Assembly: GCF_006716355.1 (NCBI RefSeq)
Contig: NZ_VFOW01000001.1
Span: 248,001 to 312,000 of the forward strand
Source: Stackebrandtia endophytica
Lineage (GTDB): Bacteria; Actinomycetota; Actinomycetes; Mycobacteriales; Micromonosporaceae
Length of the DNA: 64,000 nucleotides
Direction of reading: 5' to 3'
A program made the translations under genes and the position numbers. Shown here piece after piece: positions 8,244 through 16,490 of this stretch. A model generated the notes under the pieces. It saw only the letters and a list, made by a program, of their open reading frames with translations. It searched no databases and was not told the origin of the DNA. Position 1 is the stretch's first letter, and every line of letters begins with the position of its first letter.

Positions 8244-8408
8244 AAGCTGTCTTTAAACCTGCTGTTCTGTTGCGCGTCGCCCAGACGGGCGCCTCGCGGC
8301 GAAGGCGTGCGTCCCTGCATACAACACCGGTATGCGCCGGACGCCTCCGCCTTGCGAATGCACTCGCCTGGACACCGCTCACGACGAACGAGGTCCAAAG
8401 ACAGCTTC
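8243..8408. mobile_element. 166-bp MITE-like element with 12-bp terminal inverted repeats
   Basis: The ends GAAGCTGTCTTT (8243-8254) and AAAGACAGCTTC (8397-8408) are perfect inverted repeats. They are flanked on both sides by TTA (8240-8242 and 8409-8411), a 3-bp target duplication of the TNA type produced by some IS5-family (IS1031-like) transposases. Inside is a second imperfect palindrome around GCATAC/GTATGC. No transposase frame fits in 166 bp, so it would need a transposase from elsewhere. It sits between two convergent genes. Confidence 0.75.
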
Positions 8409-8427
8409 TTAGTCACCGGCACCCGCA

Positions 8428-9525
8428 TCACGTGGGCCGCAATGGTTGCATGAGATAGCTGAACGTCTCCGCGCCCGATTCCCCACTCAGACGGATTCGG
8501 CCGGAACGATCGTCGAGATCCATGAACCCGACGGGTGAGTCGACGGCGGCGACCCCGTCGGCCAGGTACCCGGCGTTGAACTCGATGCGCCGGGTATCCG
8601 ACACCTGAGCGGGGATAGTCTCGCGGGCGCCCATCGCCTCCCCACCACCGGACGAGACCTCGATACCGGAATCACGAAAGGCGATCACAATCCTGGTCTG
8701 GCGGCCGGCGACGAGCGAGATGCGGCGCAGTGCCTGGTTCAGGTCGGCGGTGGCGACCTCGGCCAATCGTCGAAACGGCCCCGCCAATATCGACGTCATG
8801 TCCGGTAGCTGTCCATCCAGGACACGACAGGTGAGGTGCCGTCGCCCCACGCGCAACCCGACCAGTCCGCCGGTGTCGGACAGGCCGAGCCCGACTTCGG
8901 TGCCGCTGGCGGCGATCGCGCGTCCGACCGTACTGAGCGACCGCGACGGGACACTGACCGTACGCGGCTGAGTATCGCCCCGCCAATCGAGGCGACGCAC
9001 CGCCATCCGGTAACGGTCGGTGGCGCGAAGTGTCAGGTGGTCCGGCGATAGGTCACATTGGATCCCGGTAAGCAGCGGAATGGTCTCATCCCGACTGGCG
9101 GCCGCGGCCACCGTGTTGACGGCGGGCACGAATTCGGTCGCCGACGCCGTTCCCGCCACCGCGGGCATCCGGGGAATCGGCGGATAGTCCTCCTCGAGCA
9201 TGGTGGGGAGACTGAAAAGGGCTCCCCCACAGGTGATCTCGGCCCGGCCGGGGCCGACGGTGAATCGAACCGGCTTGGGAGGCAGGGCTTTGACGATCTC
9301 GTGGAAAAGTCGTCCCGACACCACGGCGGTGCCGTCATGTGAGGCGGTGACCTCGGCGGTGGCGACTCCACAGGTGTCATGGTCGTAACCGGTGATGGTC
9401 AGTTGACCGCCGGAGACGCCCAATCGGACGCCCGCCAGGATCGGGATCATCGGATGGGTGGCGAATCCGTTTGCGGCCCAACCGATTGAAGGAACCAGCC
9501 GAGTTTGATCGATGGTGAATTCCAT
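8428..9525 (-). CDS. DNA polymerase III beta subunit (sliding clamp) paralogue
   Basis: A 365-residue DnaN-like clamp. Starts MEFTIDQTRLVPSIGWAANG, and has clamp features in order: the domain 1 GRLFHEIVKALP region, EDYPPIP, the domain 2 segment IQCDLSPDHLTLRATDRYRMAVRRLDW, and a C-terminal FSYLMQPLR resembling the usual YLLMPVRL end. It would form a ring on DNA for a polymerase. The standard dnaN lies beside dnaA and recF; none of these is here, so this is probably a second, divergent clamp. ATG at 9525 is chosen because AGGAG precedes it. Confidence 0.85.
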   Translation of the reverse strand: MEFTIDQTRLVPSIGWAANGFATHPMIPILAGVRLGVSGGQLTITGYDHDTCGVATAEVTASHDGTAVVSGRLFHEIVKALPPKPVRFTVGPGRAEITCGGALFSLPTMLEEDYPPIPRMPAVAGTASATEFVPAVNTVAAAASRDETIPLLTGIQCDLSPDHLTLRATDRYRMAVRRLDWRGDTQPRTVSVPSRSLSTVGRAIAASGTEVGLGLSDTGGLVGLRVGRRHLTCRVLDGQLPDMTSILAGPFRRLAEVATADLNQALRRISLVAGRQTRIVIAFRDSGIEVSSGGGEAMGARETIPAQVSDTRRIEFNAGYLADGVAAVDSPVGFMDLDDRSGRIRLSGESGAETFSYLMQPLRPT

Positions 9526-9983
9526 GCGACTCCTGCGGAGGCGTTCGAGTTCCACTCGCCACGGACGGTCCGGGGTGGGCAGGATAGGACGAACCTGTGA
9601 CATTGGGCGTTCGACCGCGTCCATTCGGATTCACATCACGCGCGTCCCGTTCCGCCGCTGACGGCGGTTGCCCGTCCGCCGAACGGGTCTGCTGCGACGC
9701 GAAACACCGGACACGCGATAAGCGCCGATTTCGGCCCCCGGGGACCTACCGTCTTCTATTCTGAAGTAGGTCGCTCCCCGCCACCGTGAACGAGATTTGG
9801 ATGCATAGTCGCTGGTTCTCACCTCATATTCCCCGTCCGTCCGTCTGCGGTCGACGTCCGCCCACGATGCCCGGCGGGCGCGCGAGACGGTCGTGCCATC
9901 GGTGTCGTGTTCTGAAATCCGGCCCCTGGCCGGACAGGCACGGTGTCGATACAGTCACCATCAGCGACCAAAAGGAGGGCGAC
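9526..9983. other. Divergent promoter region between the clamp and zinc-finger genes
   Basis: 458 bases without a convincing gene. The short frames are Arg/Pro/Ser-rich and lack ribosome binding sites. The region must carry promoters for both flanking genes. I see no large repeat or RNA gene. Confidence 0.5.
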
Positions 9984-11150
9984 ATGGGTGCTTACGATGA
10001 CCTCGACGCGGTACTGACCGCGTGTCCCTCCTGCGACGGCCTCGGGGTCCTGCTCAAACACTGCGCACGCTGCGTCTCCGGCTCCGACGGCGACTGCACC
10101 GAATGCGAGGGCATCGGTGGTTCGCCGTCACTGTGTCGATATTGCGACACCACGGGAATGGTCTGTGCGCAGGTGGTGATATCGGTGATCAACGTCGACC
10201 TGGCCACGGTCGCCTCGACACAGGTGGTGGCGGGCGCCCACCGGCCCCGGCGACTTCATGACGGACGCTGGGTCATCGACTGCAGTGCCATCGCGGCCGA
10301 CCTGGCCAGCCAGGTCTCGGCGCCCGGGCTGACCGACACCGCCACCTCCATCGACGAGATCATCCCGCTGCCCCCGGAGTACGACCCGAACCTGCCCGAT
10401 ACCGACCGGCACGAGCTGGAGGCCGCCGCCATAGCCCAGGCGGCCCATCAATCACGTTGGCGGGTACGTCGCGCGGCACCCATCGCCGACACCGACCCCA
10501 CCCTGTTGTCCTCGTCGATGGCACCGTCGGTGTCGTTGAGCTGCGGCTGTCCGACGTCGGCGTCCGCACGGCCGGACCCCACCCATACCTGTCCCCATCG
10601 CCCAGGCGCTCGCGACATCAGGAACGCGCCCCCCATCACCCTTCCGCACCCGTCGCCCCCGGCGGAGCCCACAGGGAGCACGGTGGAGACCAATTGGACG
10701 TTGGCCCATCTCACCCAGGTGGGGTTCGGGTTGGGACTGCTGTTGGACATCACCTGTCTGCCCGGCGACAACGCCGCGGTCTGTTGGTCGATCGGGTGGA
10801 GTACCGCCGACCGCACGACCGTGTCCCCGCCGCGGTCGGCGGCGACCACCGATTTCACACAGGCGGTCGCGCGGGCCGGTGCCCAATTGGCCGACGTGCC
10901 GGACCGGCTGTACTCGCATGGGGAGCTCATTCCGGTTCCACGTCAGGCGATCCCACCCGTTGTGGGTCTGTGGCGGGTCGAAACGGCGTTGGCGGCCCTG
11001 ACCGGTTTCCACTCCGGTTCCGGTGACAGTGCCGTGGTGTGTCGTGTCGGCGTGAACAGGTGTTCGATCTTCGTCACCGCCGGTCGTCACAGCGAACAAC
11101 TGGCATCGGGTATCGACTTCGAGTCGGCGATCACCAGCATCGGCCTGTGA
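9984..11150 (+). CDS. Hypothetical protein with DnaJ-like zinc-finger cysteines
   Basis: A 388-residue protein I do not recognise. The N-terminal 45 residues hold five cysteine pairs or singles spaced like a DnaJ-type zinc finger (CPSCDGLG, CARC, CTECEGIG, CRYC; the CxxCxGxG form). The middle is a proline- and threonine-rich linker containing a further Cys-rich patch near residue 195. The C-terminal 150 residues look globular. No membrane segment or signal is present. ATG at 9984 is chosen because AAAGGAGGG lies just before it; the frame stays open to 9786 but codes an Arg-rich unlikely leader. It ends 1 base before a strong hairpin. Confidence 0.8.
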   Translation: MGAYDDLDAVLTACPSCDGLGVLLKHCARCVSGSDGDCTECEGIGGSPSLCRYCDTTGMVCAQVVISVINVDLATVASTQVVAGAHRPRRLHDGRWVIDCSAIAADLASQVSAPGLTDTATSIDEIIPLPPEYDPNLPDTDRHELEAAAIAQAAHQSRWRVRRAAPIADTDPTLLSSSMAPSVSLSCGCPTSASARPDPTHTCPHRPGARDIRNAPPITLPHPSPPAEPTGSTVETNWTLAHLTQVGFGLGLLLDITCLPGDNAAVCWSIGWSTADRTTVSPPRSAATTDFTQAVARAGAQLADVPDRLYSHGELIPVPRQAIPPVVGLWRVETALAALTGFHSGSGDSAVVCRVGVNRCSIFVTAGRHSEQLASGIDFESAITSIGL

Positions 11151-11188
11151 TCGTCGCTTGGGCCGGAACCACCCGGCCCAAGCGACGA
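11151..11188. terminator. Bidirectional hairpin
   Basis: A 15-bp perfect stem (TCGTCGCTTGGGCCG and its complement) with an 8-nt loop starts directly after the stop at 11150 and ends 16 bases before the stop of the convergent MBL-fold gene. No T tract. Confidence 0.7.
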
Positions 11189-11203
11189 GGGCTCCTATCC
11201 GAT

Positions 11204-11821
11204 CTATTCGGGTGGAACGTTGGCGTGTTCGGCACCGATGGAGGTATCGGGGCCGTGCCCGGTGTGCACCACCGTCTCCGGAGGTAGCGCGAAGAGGATC
11301 CGTCGAATCGAGGCGACGATCAGGTCGCGTGAACTGAACGACCGGCCGGTGGCGCCGGGACCGCCCTCGAACAGGGTGTCACCGGTGAATACGATCCCCA
11401 GCTGCGGCTCGTAGAGGCAGACCGCGCCGGGGGCGTGCCCGGGAGTGTGAAGCACCCGCAGGGAGGCTCCCGCCACCGTGACGACCTCGCCGTCGGTCAG
11501 TGGCCGATCGGGTTCCCTGTCGGGGTGCGTCTGTTCCCACAGGGCGGTGTCGTCGGGGTGAAGCAGGATCGGTGCGTCGTCGAAGTTCCTGGACAGCTGC
11601 GGCGCGACGTTGACGTGATCGTTGTGCGCGTGTGTACACACGATCGCTACCAGTCGTCGATCGCCGACGGCTCGGCCGATGGCCTCGGCGTCGTGGGCGG
11701 CGTCGATCACGAGCACCTCGTCGTCGTCCCCGACCAACCAGACGTTGTTGTCGACGTCCCAGCTTCCACCATCCAGCGTGAACACACCGGAGGTGACGAC
11801 CTTCTCCACTCGAATCGTCAC
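11204..11821 (-). CDS. MBL-fold hydrolase (glyoxalase II-like), partner of MscR
   Basis: A 205-residue metallo-beta-lactamase-fold hydrolase. The metal motif HxHxDH is present ([13 protein letters not shown]), with further ligands in [15 protein letters not shown] and the closing [11 protein letters not shown]. It follows mscR with a 4-base ATGA overlap, so the two are translationally coupled. In mycobacteria and other mycothiol users the same pair occurs (Rv2259/Rv2260). The expected role is hydrolysis of the S-formyl-mycothiol produced by MscR, completing formaldehyde detoxification; that is inference from the pairing and fold. Confidence 0.85.
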   Translation of the reverse strand: MTIRVEKVVTSGVFTLDGGSWDVDNNVWLVGDDDEVLVIDAAHDAEAIGRAVGDRRLVAIVCTHAHNDHVNVAPQLSRNFDDAPILLHPDDTALWEQTHPDREPDRPLTDGEVVTVAGASLRVLHTPGHAPGAVCLYEPQLGIVFTGDTLFEGGPGATGRSFSSRDLIVASIRRILFALPPETVVHTGHGPDTSIGAEHANVPPE

Positions 11822-12903
11822 AGGGTCACCACCGAACGCAACACATCGCCTCGCTGCATGGCCGCGAACGCCTCCTCCACGCCGGTCAACGGAATGGTCT
11901 CGGACACGAATGCGTCCAAATTCAACCGTCCGTTGAGATACAAATCGATGAGCATCGGGAAGTCCCTGGACGGCAGACAGTCTCCGTACCAGGAGGACTT
12001 CAGGGCACCACCGCGACCGAACACGTCCAGCAGCGGCAGATCCAACGTCATCTCCGGCGTCGGAACCCCAACCAGGACCACGGTTCCCGCCAGATCTCGC
12101 GCATAGAACGCCTGCCGGTATGTCTCCGGCCTGCCGACGGCGTCGATGACGACGTCGGCACCGAAGCCTTCGGTCAGCTCCCGAATCGCCGTCACGACGT
12201 CGCCCGTGGCGGCGTCGACGGTGTGGGTGGCACCCAGGTCGGTGGCCGTAGCGAGTTTGCGCCCGTCGAGGTCGACGGCGATGATCTTGGCCGCGCCGGC
12301 CAACCGGGCTCCGGCGATGGCCGCACTACCGACACCCCCACATCCGATCACGGCGACGCTGTCGCCCCGCCCGACGTTGCCGGTGTTGATGGCCGCGCCC
12401 AACCCCGCCATGACCCCACATCCCAGTAGCCCGGCGGCCGCCGCCGAGGCTCTCGGATCTACTTTGGTGCATTGCCCGGCGGCAACCAGGGTCTTCTCGG
12501 CGAACGCACCGATACCCAGCGCGGGCGTCAGCTCGGTACCATCGGCCAGCGACATGCGTTGTGTCGCATTGTGGGTGTCGAAGCAGTACCACGGTCGACC
12601 ACGGCGACAAGCTCGACACTGTCCGCATACGGCCCGCCAGTTCAGGATGACGAAATCGCCGGGCTGGACCTCGGTCACCCCCGCACCGACCTCGGAGACG
12701 ATCCCCGCCGCCTCGTGACCGAGCAGGAACGGGAACTCATCGTTGATGCCACCTTCCCGGTAATGGAGGTCGGTGTGGCAGACCCCGCAGGCCTGGATGT
12801 CGACCAGAGCCTCCCCGGGGCCGGGGTCGGGAACCCTTATCGTCTCGATCCGTACCGGCTCGTTCTTCGACGCCGCGATCACCGCTTGAACCTGGTGCGC
12901 CAT
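11818..12903 (-). CDS. mscR: S-(hydroxymethyl)mycothiol dehydrogenase
   Basis: A 361-residue zinc-dependent alcohol dehydrogenase of the mycothiol-dependent formaldehyde dehydrogenase type (MscR/AdhE2). The catalytic zinc ligands are visible in [14 protein letters not shown] and GHEAAG. The structural-zinc loop has [18 protein letters not shown] binding is in [11 protein letters not shown]. It oxidises S-hydroxymethyl-mycothiol with NAD+. ATG at 12903 follows GAGGAGG; the frame extends to 13008 without a ribosome binding site. It implies mycothiol as the low-molecular-weight thiol. The downstream MBL-fold gene overlaps by 4 bases. Confidence 0.93.
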   Translation of the reverse strand: MAHQVQAVIAASKNEPVRIETIRVPDPGPGEALVDIQACGVCHTDLHYREGGINDEFPFLLGHEAAGIVSEVGAGVTEVQPGDFVILNWRAVCGQCRACRRGRPWYCFDTHNATQRMSLADGTELTPALGIGAFAEKTLVAAGQCTKVDPRASAAAAGLLGCGVMAGLGAAINTGNVGRGDSVAVIGCGGVGSAAIAGARLAGAAKIIAVDLDGRKLATATDLGATHTVDAATGDVVTAIRELTEGFGADVVIDAVGRPETYRQAFYARDLAGTVVLVGVPTPEMTLDLPLLDVFGRGGALKSSWYGDCLPSRDFPMLIDLYLNGRLNLDAFVSETIPLTGVEEAFAAMQRGDVLRSVVTL

Positions 12904-13082
12904 CGGTCCTCCTCGCTGGGGCAGGCCAAAATCCGACTGTACTGCGCGGCGGGCGACAACGGAAGCCATCGACATGCGGGTGCCGGAGCACTCCGACGTC
13001 ACAGGCAATAGGGTGAGATCATCGATGATCGCGGTTGATGTGACCCGGCCGCGGTCGACACGGTTTCAGGAGGTCCGTCACC

Positions 13083-13556
13083 ATGACTCTGGCGCCCGGC
13101 GACCCGGTACCCGATTTCACCCTTCCCGACCAGACCGGAACACCCAGGACGCTCAGCCGACTGCTGCAGGACGGCCCGGTGGTCCTGTTCTTCTATCCGG
13201 CGGCGATGACCAAGGGGTGCACGGCGCAGAGCTGTCATTTCCGGGACCTGGCCGCCGAGTTCAAACAGGTCGGTGCCGTACGGGTCGGCATCAGTCGTGA
13301 CCCGGTCGACAAGCAGAAGCAGTTCTCGGACCGGTACGACTTCGACTACCCCCTACTGTCTGATGTGGATGGTGAAGTCGTCGGGAAACTGGGCGTCAAG
13401 CGCCGTTTCGCCCCGGGGCCGTTGAGCACACGCCGGATCAGTTTCGTCATCGGGCAGGATCAACGCGTCCTTGAGGTCATTCACAGCGAGGTCAACATGG
13501 ACACCCACGCCGATCAGGCGCTGGAGGTCCTCAAACGACTTCCAGCGGACGACTAA
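13083..13556 (+). CDS. bcp: Thioredoxin-dependent peroxiredoxin, BCP/PrxQ type
   Basis: A 157-residue BCP-type peroxiredoxin. The peroxidatic cysteine is in TKGCTAQSC (residue 46), with the resolving cysteine five positions on (51), the atypical two-cysteine form. PDFTLPDQTGTP is the conserved N-terminal strand. It reduces hydrogen peroxide and organic peroxides with thioredoxin. AGGAGGT precedes the ATG. Its last 204 bases are antisense to the C-terminal extension of the convergent YihY gene. Confidence 0.93.
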   Translation: MTLAPGDPVPDFTLPDQTGTPRTLSRLLQDGPVVLFFYPAAMTKGCTAQSCHFRDLAAEFKQVGAVRVGISRDPVDKQKQFSDRYDFDYPLLSDVDGEVVGKLGVKRRFAPGPLSTRRISFVIGQDQRVLEVIHSEVNMDTHADQALEVLKRLPADD

Positions 13557-14498
13557 GCGCCGAACGGCCCGCAACGGCAGCAGCGGTTCGGTGTGTGCAC
13601 CCCGCGCGATCGCACGCGCTCGCCGCAGTTCGGCGTCGAGCTGCGCACCCAGCAGAACCGCGATATTGGATATCCACAGCCACACCAGGAAGACGATGAC
13701 ACCACCGAGGGTTCCGTAGGTCTTGTTGTACGAGGCGAAGTTGGCCGCGTAGAACGCGAATCCGGCCGAGGCCACCGCCCACAATCCGACGGCGACCAAT
13801 CCGCCCACACTCGGCAGGCGCAGCCGACCGGTCACGTTGGGGGCCGCCCAGTACAGGATGGCCAGAATCAGGCTGACCAACACCGCCAGAACCGGCCACT
13901 TCGCCACGTCCCACACGGTGACCGCCACCTGATCGGCGCCGATCATCGAGCCCAGCCATCTGGCCATTCCACCGGTGAAGACCACGATGAGGCCGCATAC
14001 GGCCACCAGCAGGCCCACGATCACGGTGATCGCCAGCCTCACCGGCCATATCCGCCACACCGGGCGCCCCTCCGGAACTCGGTAGACCACATTGGATGCC
14101 CGCATGAACGCCCCGACGTAGCCCGACGCCGACCACAATGACACCAGGAGACCGACGATCGCCACGACCGATGCCGTGGCCGCCGATTCCTGCAGATTGC
14201 GGATGCCGTCGGTGAGGACCTGACCGACCGCGCCCGGCACCAGATCGGTGACCTGGTCGATGAGTTCGTCGGTGGTGTCGGTGCCGAGCATTCCCAGAAC
14301 CGAGACGATCACCAGAAGGCCGGGAAAGATCGACAGCACGGAATAGTAGGTCAGCGCCGCCGCCCAATCCAGCAGGTCGTTGGCGAAGAAGTTCGACACC
14401 GATCGACGTAGCAACCGGACGAGATCGGGTTTCTCCGGTCGCTCGTCGTCGGGCGTGGAGGGGTGGTGTACCGGGTCGGGCGGGAGGTCGGGGCGCAT
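13353..14498 (-). CDS. YihY/BrkB family inner membrane protein
   Basis: A 381-residue membrane protein of the YihY/virulence-factor BrkB family with six predicted helices. Family text includes FANDLLDWAAALTYYSVLSIFPG at the start and TYGTLGGVIVFLVWLWISN near residue 275. Function is not established; an RNase BN assignment was withdrawn for this family. ATG at 14498 is chosen because GAGG precedes it at good spacing; a GTG two codons earlier is in frame. It is the last gene of the Holin-X, DUF3618, YihY operon (10 bases after the DUF3618 stop). The last 68 codons run antisense into bcp, which is unusual; the conserved domain ends before that. Confidence 0.88.
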   Translation of the reverse strand: MRPDLPPDPVHHPSTPDDERPEKPDLVRLLRRSVSNFFANDLLDWAAALTYYSVLSIFPGLLVIVSVLGMLGTDTTDELIDQVTDLVPGAVGQVLTDGIRNLQESAATASVVAIVGLLVSLWSASGYVGAFMRASNVVYRVPEGRPVWRIWPVRLAITVIVGLLVAVCGLIVVFTGGMARWLGSMIGADQVAVTVWDVAKWPVLAVLVSLILAILYWAAPNVTGRLRLPSVGGLVAVGLWAVASAGFAFYAANFASYNKTYGTLGGVIVFLVWLWISNIAVLLGAQLDAELRRARAIARGAHTEPLLPLRAVRRLVVRWKSFEDLQRLIGVGVHVDLAVNDLKDALILPDDETDPACAQRPRGETALDAQFPDDFTIHIRQ

Positions 14499-14508
14499 CG
14501 TCACCTCG

Positions 14509-14985
14509 TCAGTCGCGGGGGTGATGGATTCTCAGGTTCCGAATCACCACCGCCGCCACACCCGCCACGGCAACGGCGATGGCGGCCGCCAACAACGGCC
14601 GACGGTGTCGGGAGGCCATGTCACCGGCCCGGCCACCCGCCGCGCGGACCCGGGCCGCCGCGCGCCTACCTCGAGCCAGTGGACTGACCCGATCGGCCAA
14701 CTGCTCGATGGTGGCGCCCAAGGCCGAACGGGTGGCGAGGATGTCGGCACGCAACGCCGCCGGATCCTCCGGAATGGGAGCCGCCGGATCCTTCGGGATG
14801 GGGTCGGAGGAGTCGGTGTCCAGTTCCGCCCAGTCCTGCTGGCGTCGACTACTGGTGGAACGCACCGAGTCGGCCTCCAGCCCCTCCTCCACCGAGTCGG
14901 TCAGCGGTGAAGCCGGTGTCGATTCAACGATGCGCGCCTCGGTCTCCTGCGCGCGTTCGGTCATGCGGTCACGTTCCAAAGTCAT
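14509..14985 (-). CDS. DUF3618 domain protein
   Basis: A 158-residue protein. The C-terminal half carries the DUF3618 signature (ALRADILATRSALGATIEQLADRV), a basic stretch and one transmembrane helix near the end (LLAAAIAVAVAGVAAVVI). The first 70 residues are acidic and disordered, with a short repeat of the IPKDPAAPIPEDPAA kind. The start ATG overlaps the Holin-X stop by 4 bases. These two families and YihY are commonly adjacent in actinobacteria and probably act together at the membrane; their role is unknown. Confidence 0.88.
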   Translation of the reverse strand: MTLERDRMTERAQETEARIVESTPASPLTDSVEEGLEADSVRSTSSRRQQDWAELDTDSSDPIPKDPAAPIPEDPAALRADILATRSALGATIEQLADRVSPLARGRRAAARVRAAGGRAGDMASRHRRPLLAAAIAVAVAGVAAVVIRNLRIHHPRD

Positions 14986-15401
14986 CGATTCAACGCCCTT
15001 CGGACCTCGGCGATATCGGCCTTGAGGCCGTCCATCGCCTCCTGCGGCAGCGGTTGTGAGGCACGTTTGACGTTGCTTCGCCCCACCAACGCGAGTATCA
15101 ACGCGATCAACAGCAGCCCGCCCGCCACGATGAGCGCGGCCGCCCACCCCGGCAACACCAGCGCCAAGGCCAACACCGCGGCCGTCACCAGACAGCCGAC
15201 GGCGAAGAAACCGAACAGCGCTGCGCCGGAGAACAAACCCGCCCCCGACGCCGCCCGCTTCGCCTTGAACCTCAGTTCGGCCCGCGCCAACGCCAGTTCG
15301 TCACGAATCAACCGGGACAACTGGTCGATGGCCCGCTGTACCAGCTCGGCTGTCGTAGGGCGGGGTGGTTCATGGGTGGCCTTGTCCAACACCTCGGTCA
15401 T
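14982..15401 (-). CDS. Actinobacterial Holin-X family protein
   Basis: A 139-residue protein with an N-terminal amphipathic region (ELVQRAIDQLSRLIRDELALARAEL) and two transmembrane helices around residues 60-110. That is the layout of the putative actinobacterial Holin-X (phage holin 3-6) family. Despite the name, chromosomal members are not known to be phage genes. ATG at 15401 follows GGGGAGG. It is the first gene of a three-gene operon with DUF3618 and YihY. Confidence 0.88.
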   Translation of the reverse strand: MTEVLDKATHEPPRPTTAELVQRAIDQLSRLIRDELALARAELRFKAKRAASGAGLFSGAALFGFFAVGCLVTAAVLALALVLPGWAAALIVAGGLLLIALILALVGRSNVKRASQPLPQEAMDGLKADIAEVRRALNR

Positions 15402-15518
15402 GCGAACCTCCCCTGAACACGGTGGGCTTACCCGCGGCTTCCGTTGATCAAACCTTCCACGATGGCGCGTCGATTCGTGGCCGATTCGATGGATTCGCCG
15501 ACTCACCCCTCCGGTTTC

Positions 15519-16436
15519 TCAGGTGTTGAGCTGTAGCGCGCGAATGGCGCGAAGCGTCACCACGCCCCGCCACTCCAACGGTGAGGCACCCGGTGGCGGT
15601 TCCCAGGTCAACGCCCATCCGCCATCGGCCTGTTGCCCGGTGGACAGGTCGGCCAGATGAGCGTCGAAGGCGTCGGCGGGGAAGAGGTCGTGTAGCGGGT
15701 CGGACGGGTCCGGAGCGATGTCCAGTGGCGTTACGCCGTAGCCGGGGCCGGGGTACAGATGGAAGTGATCGAGGTTCGCCAGGTCTCCGGTGAGGCGGGA
15801 GAGCTGTTCGGTCGCCCATTCCCGATCCGACGAGGCCGTCACGAACCGCAGGATGTTCGCCAGAGTGTGGCCACCGACCCCGGCGGTCGGTGTCCGGTCG
15901 ATGCGGTCACGGCAGAACGCCTCGGCGCGGTCGAGCCACTCGGCCCGACAACCGAGCCTGCGCAGCCGCACCACGATGCCGGCGGTCGGGTTCAGGTCGG
16001 GTGGGAACCGGCCGTCGCCCCAGTGTGCGGCATGTGGATGGTCGACGACGTCGGGCAGCACGATCGGAAGCCCACCGTCGGAGCTCACCAGGGGTGCGAG
16101 GTACTCGGCGAGGTCGTTCGCCAGGGCACCGAGCCGCTCGGTGACGACCGGGGCGACGCCTGCGGCGGTCATCGCGACCTGTTCGGCGACCTCGAGCCCG
16201 AAATCCACCGCGAGTGGTTGGCTGGCGGGCGTACGCGCATCGGGCTCCAACGCGTTGCCGAGGCCGAGGTCGGGGTTCTGATATGCCCGCAACGCATCCA
16301 GGACCGCCAACGCGATCCGCGGGGACGGTTCACCGAACCACAGGTCGGCGAGCCGACGCTCCAGCAGTCGGCCGTTCAGCGTGAGGAAGGTCCGGCCTCG
16401 TTGGATCATCGTGTGCGGATCGGTGTTCGGGTCCAT
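15519..16436 (-). CDS. Hypothetical protein with squalene-cyclase/prenyltransferase-like repeats
   Basis: A 305-residue soluble protein I cannot name. It is built of helical pairs of the terpenoid cyclase/prenyltransferase alpha-alpha toroid type: each begins with a stretch like ALAVLDALRAYQNPDLGLGNALEPD and later LSTGQQADGGWALTWEPPPG with QxxDGGW, a squalene-cyclase-like repeat. No DxDD or DDxxD catalytic motif is clear. Similar proteins are widespread in actinomycetes without known function. ATG at 16436 is preferred to a TTG at 16466, which lacks a good site. Confidence 0.7.
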   Translation of the reverse strand: MDPNTDPHTMIQRGRTFLTLNGRLLERRLADLWFGEPSPRIALAVLDALRAYQNPDLGLGNALEPDARTPASQPLAVDFGLEVAEQVAMTAAGVAPVVTERLGALANDLAEYLAPLVSSDGGLPIVLPDVVDHPHAAHWGDGRFPPDLNPTAGIVVRLRRLGCRAEWLDRAEAFCRDRIDRTPTAGVGGHTLANILRFVTASSDREWATEQLSRLTGDLANLDHFHLYPGPGYGVTPLDIAPDPSDPLHDLFPADAFDAHLADLSTGQQADGGWALTWEPPPGASPLEWRGVVTLRAIRALQLNT

Positions 16437-16490
16437 GAGCGCGAGCCTGCCATCCGGCTGTGACAACGGCGGCCGTTGACGCAGCTCGCC

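Noticed and set aside
8242-8409. CRISPR-like or attC-like repeat
   Set aside because: Only one inverted pair with target duplication; fits a MITE, with no spacer series.
13017-13030. 14-bp palindrome GATCATCGATGATC upstream of bcp
   Set aside because: Could be an operator, but a single copy with no supporting regulator nearby; too weak to list as a feature.
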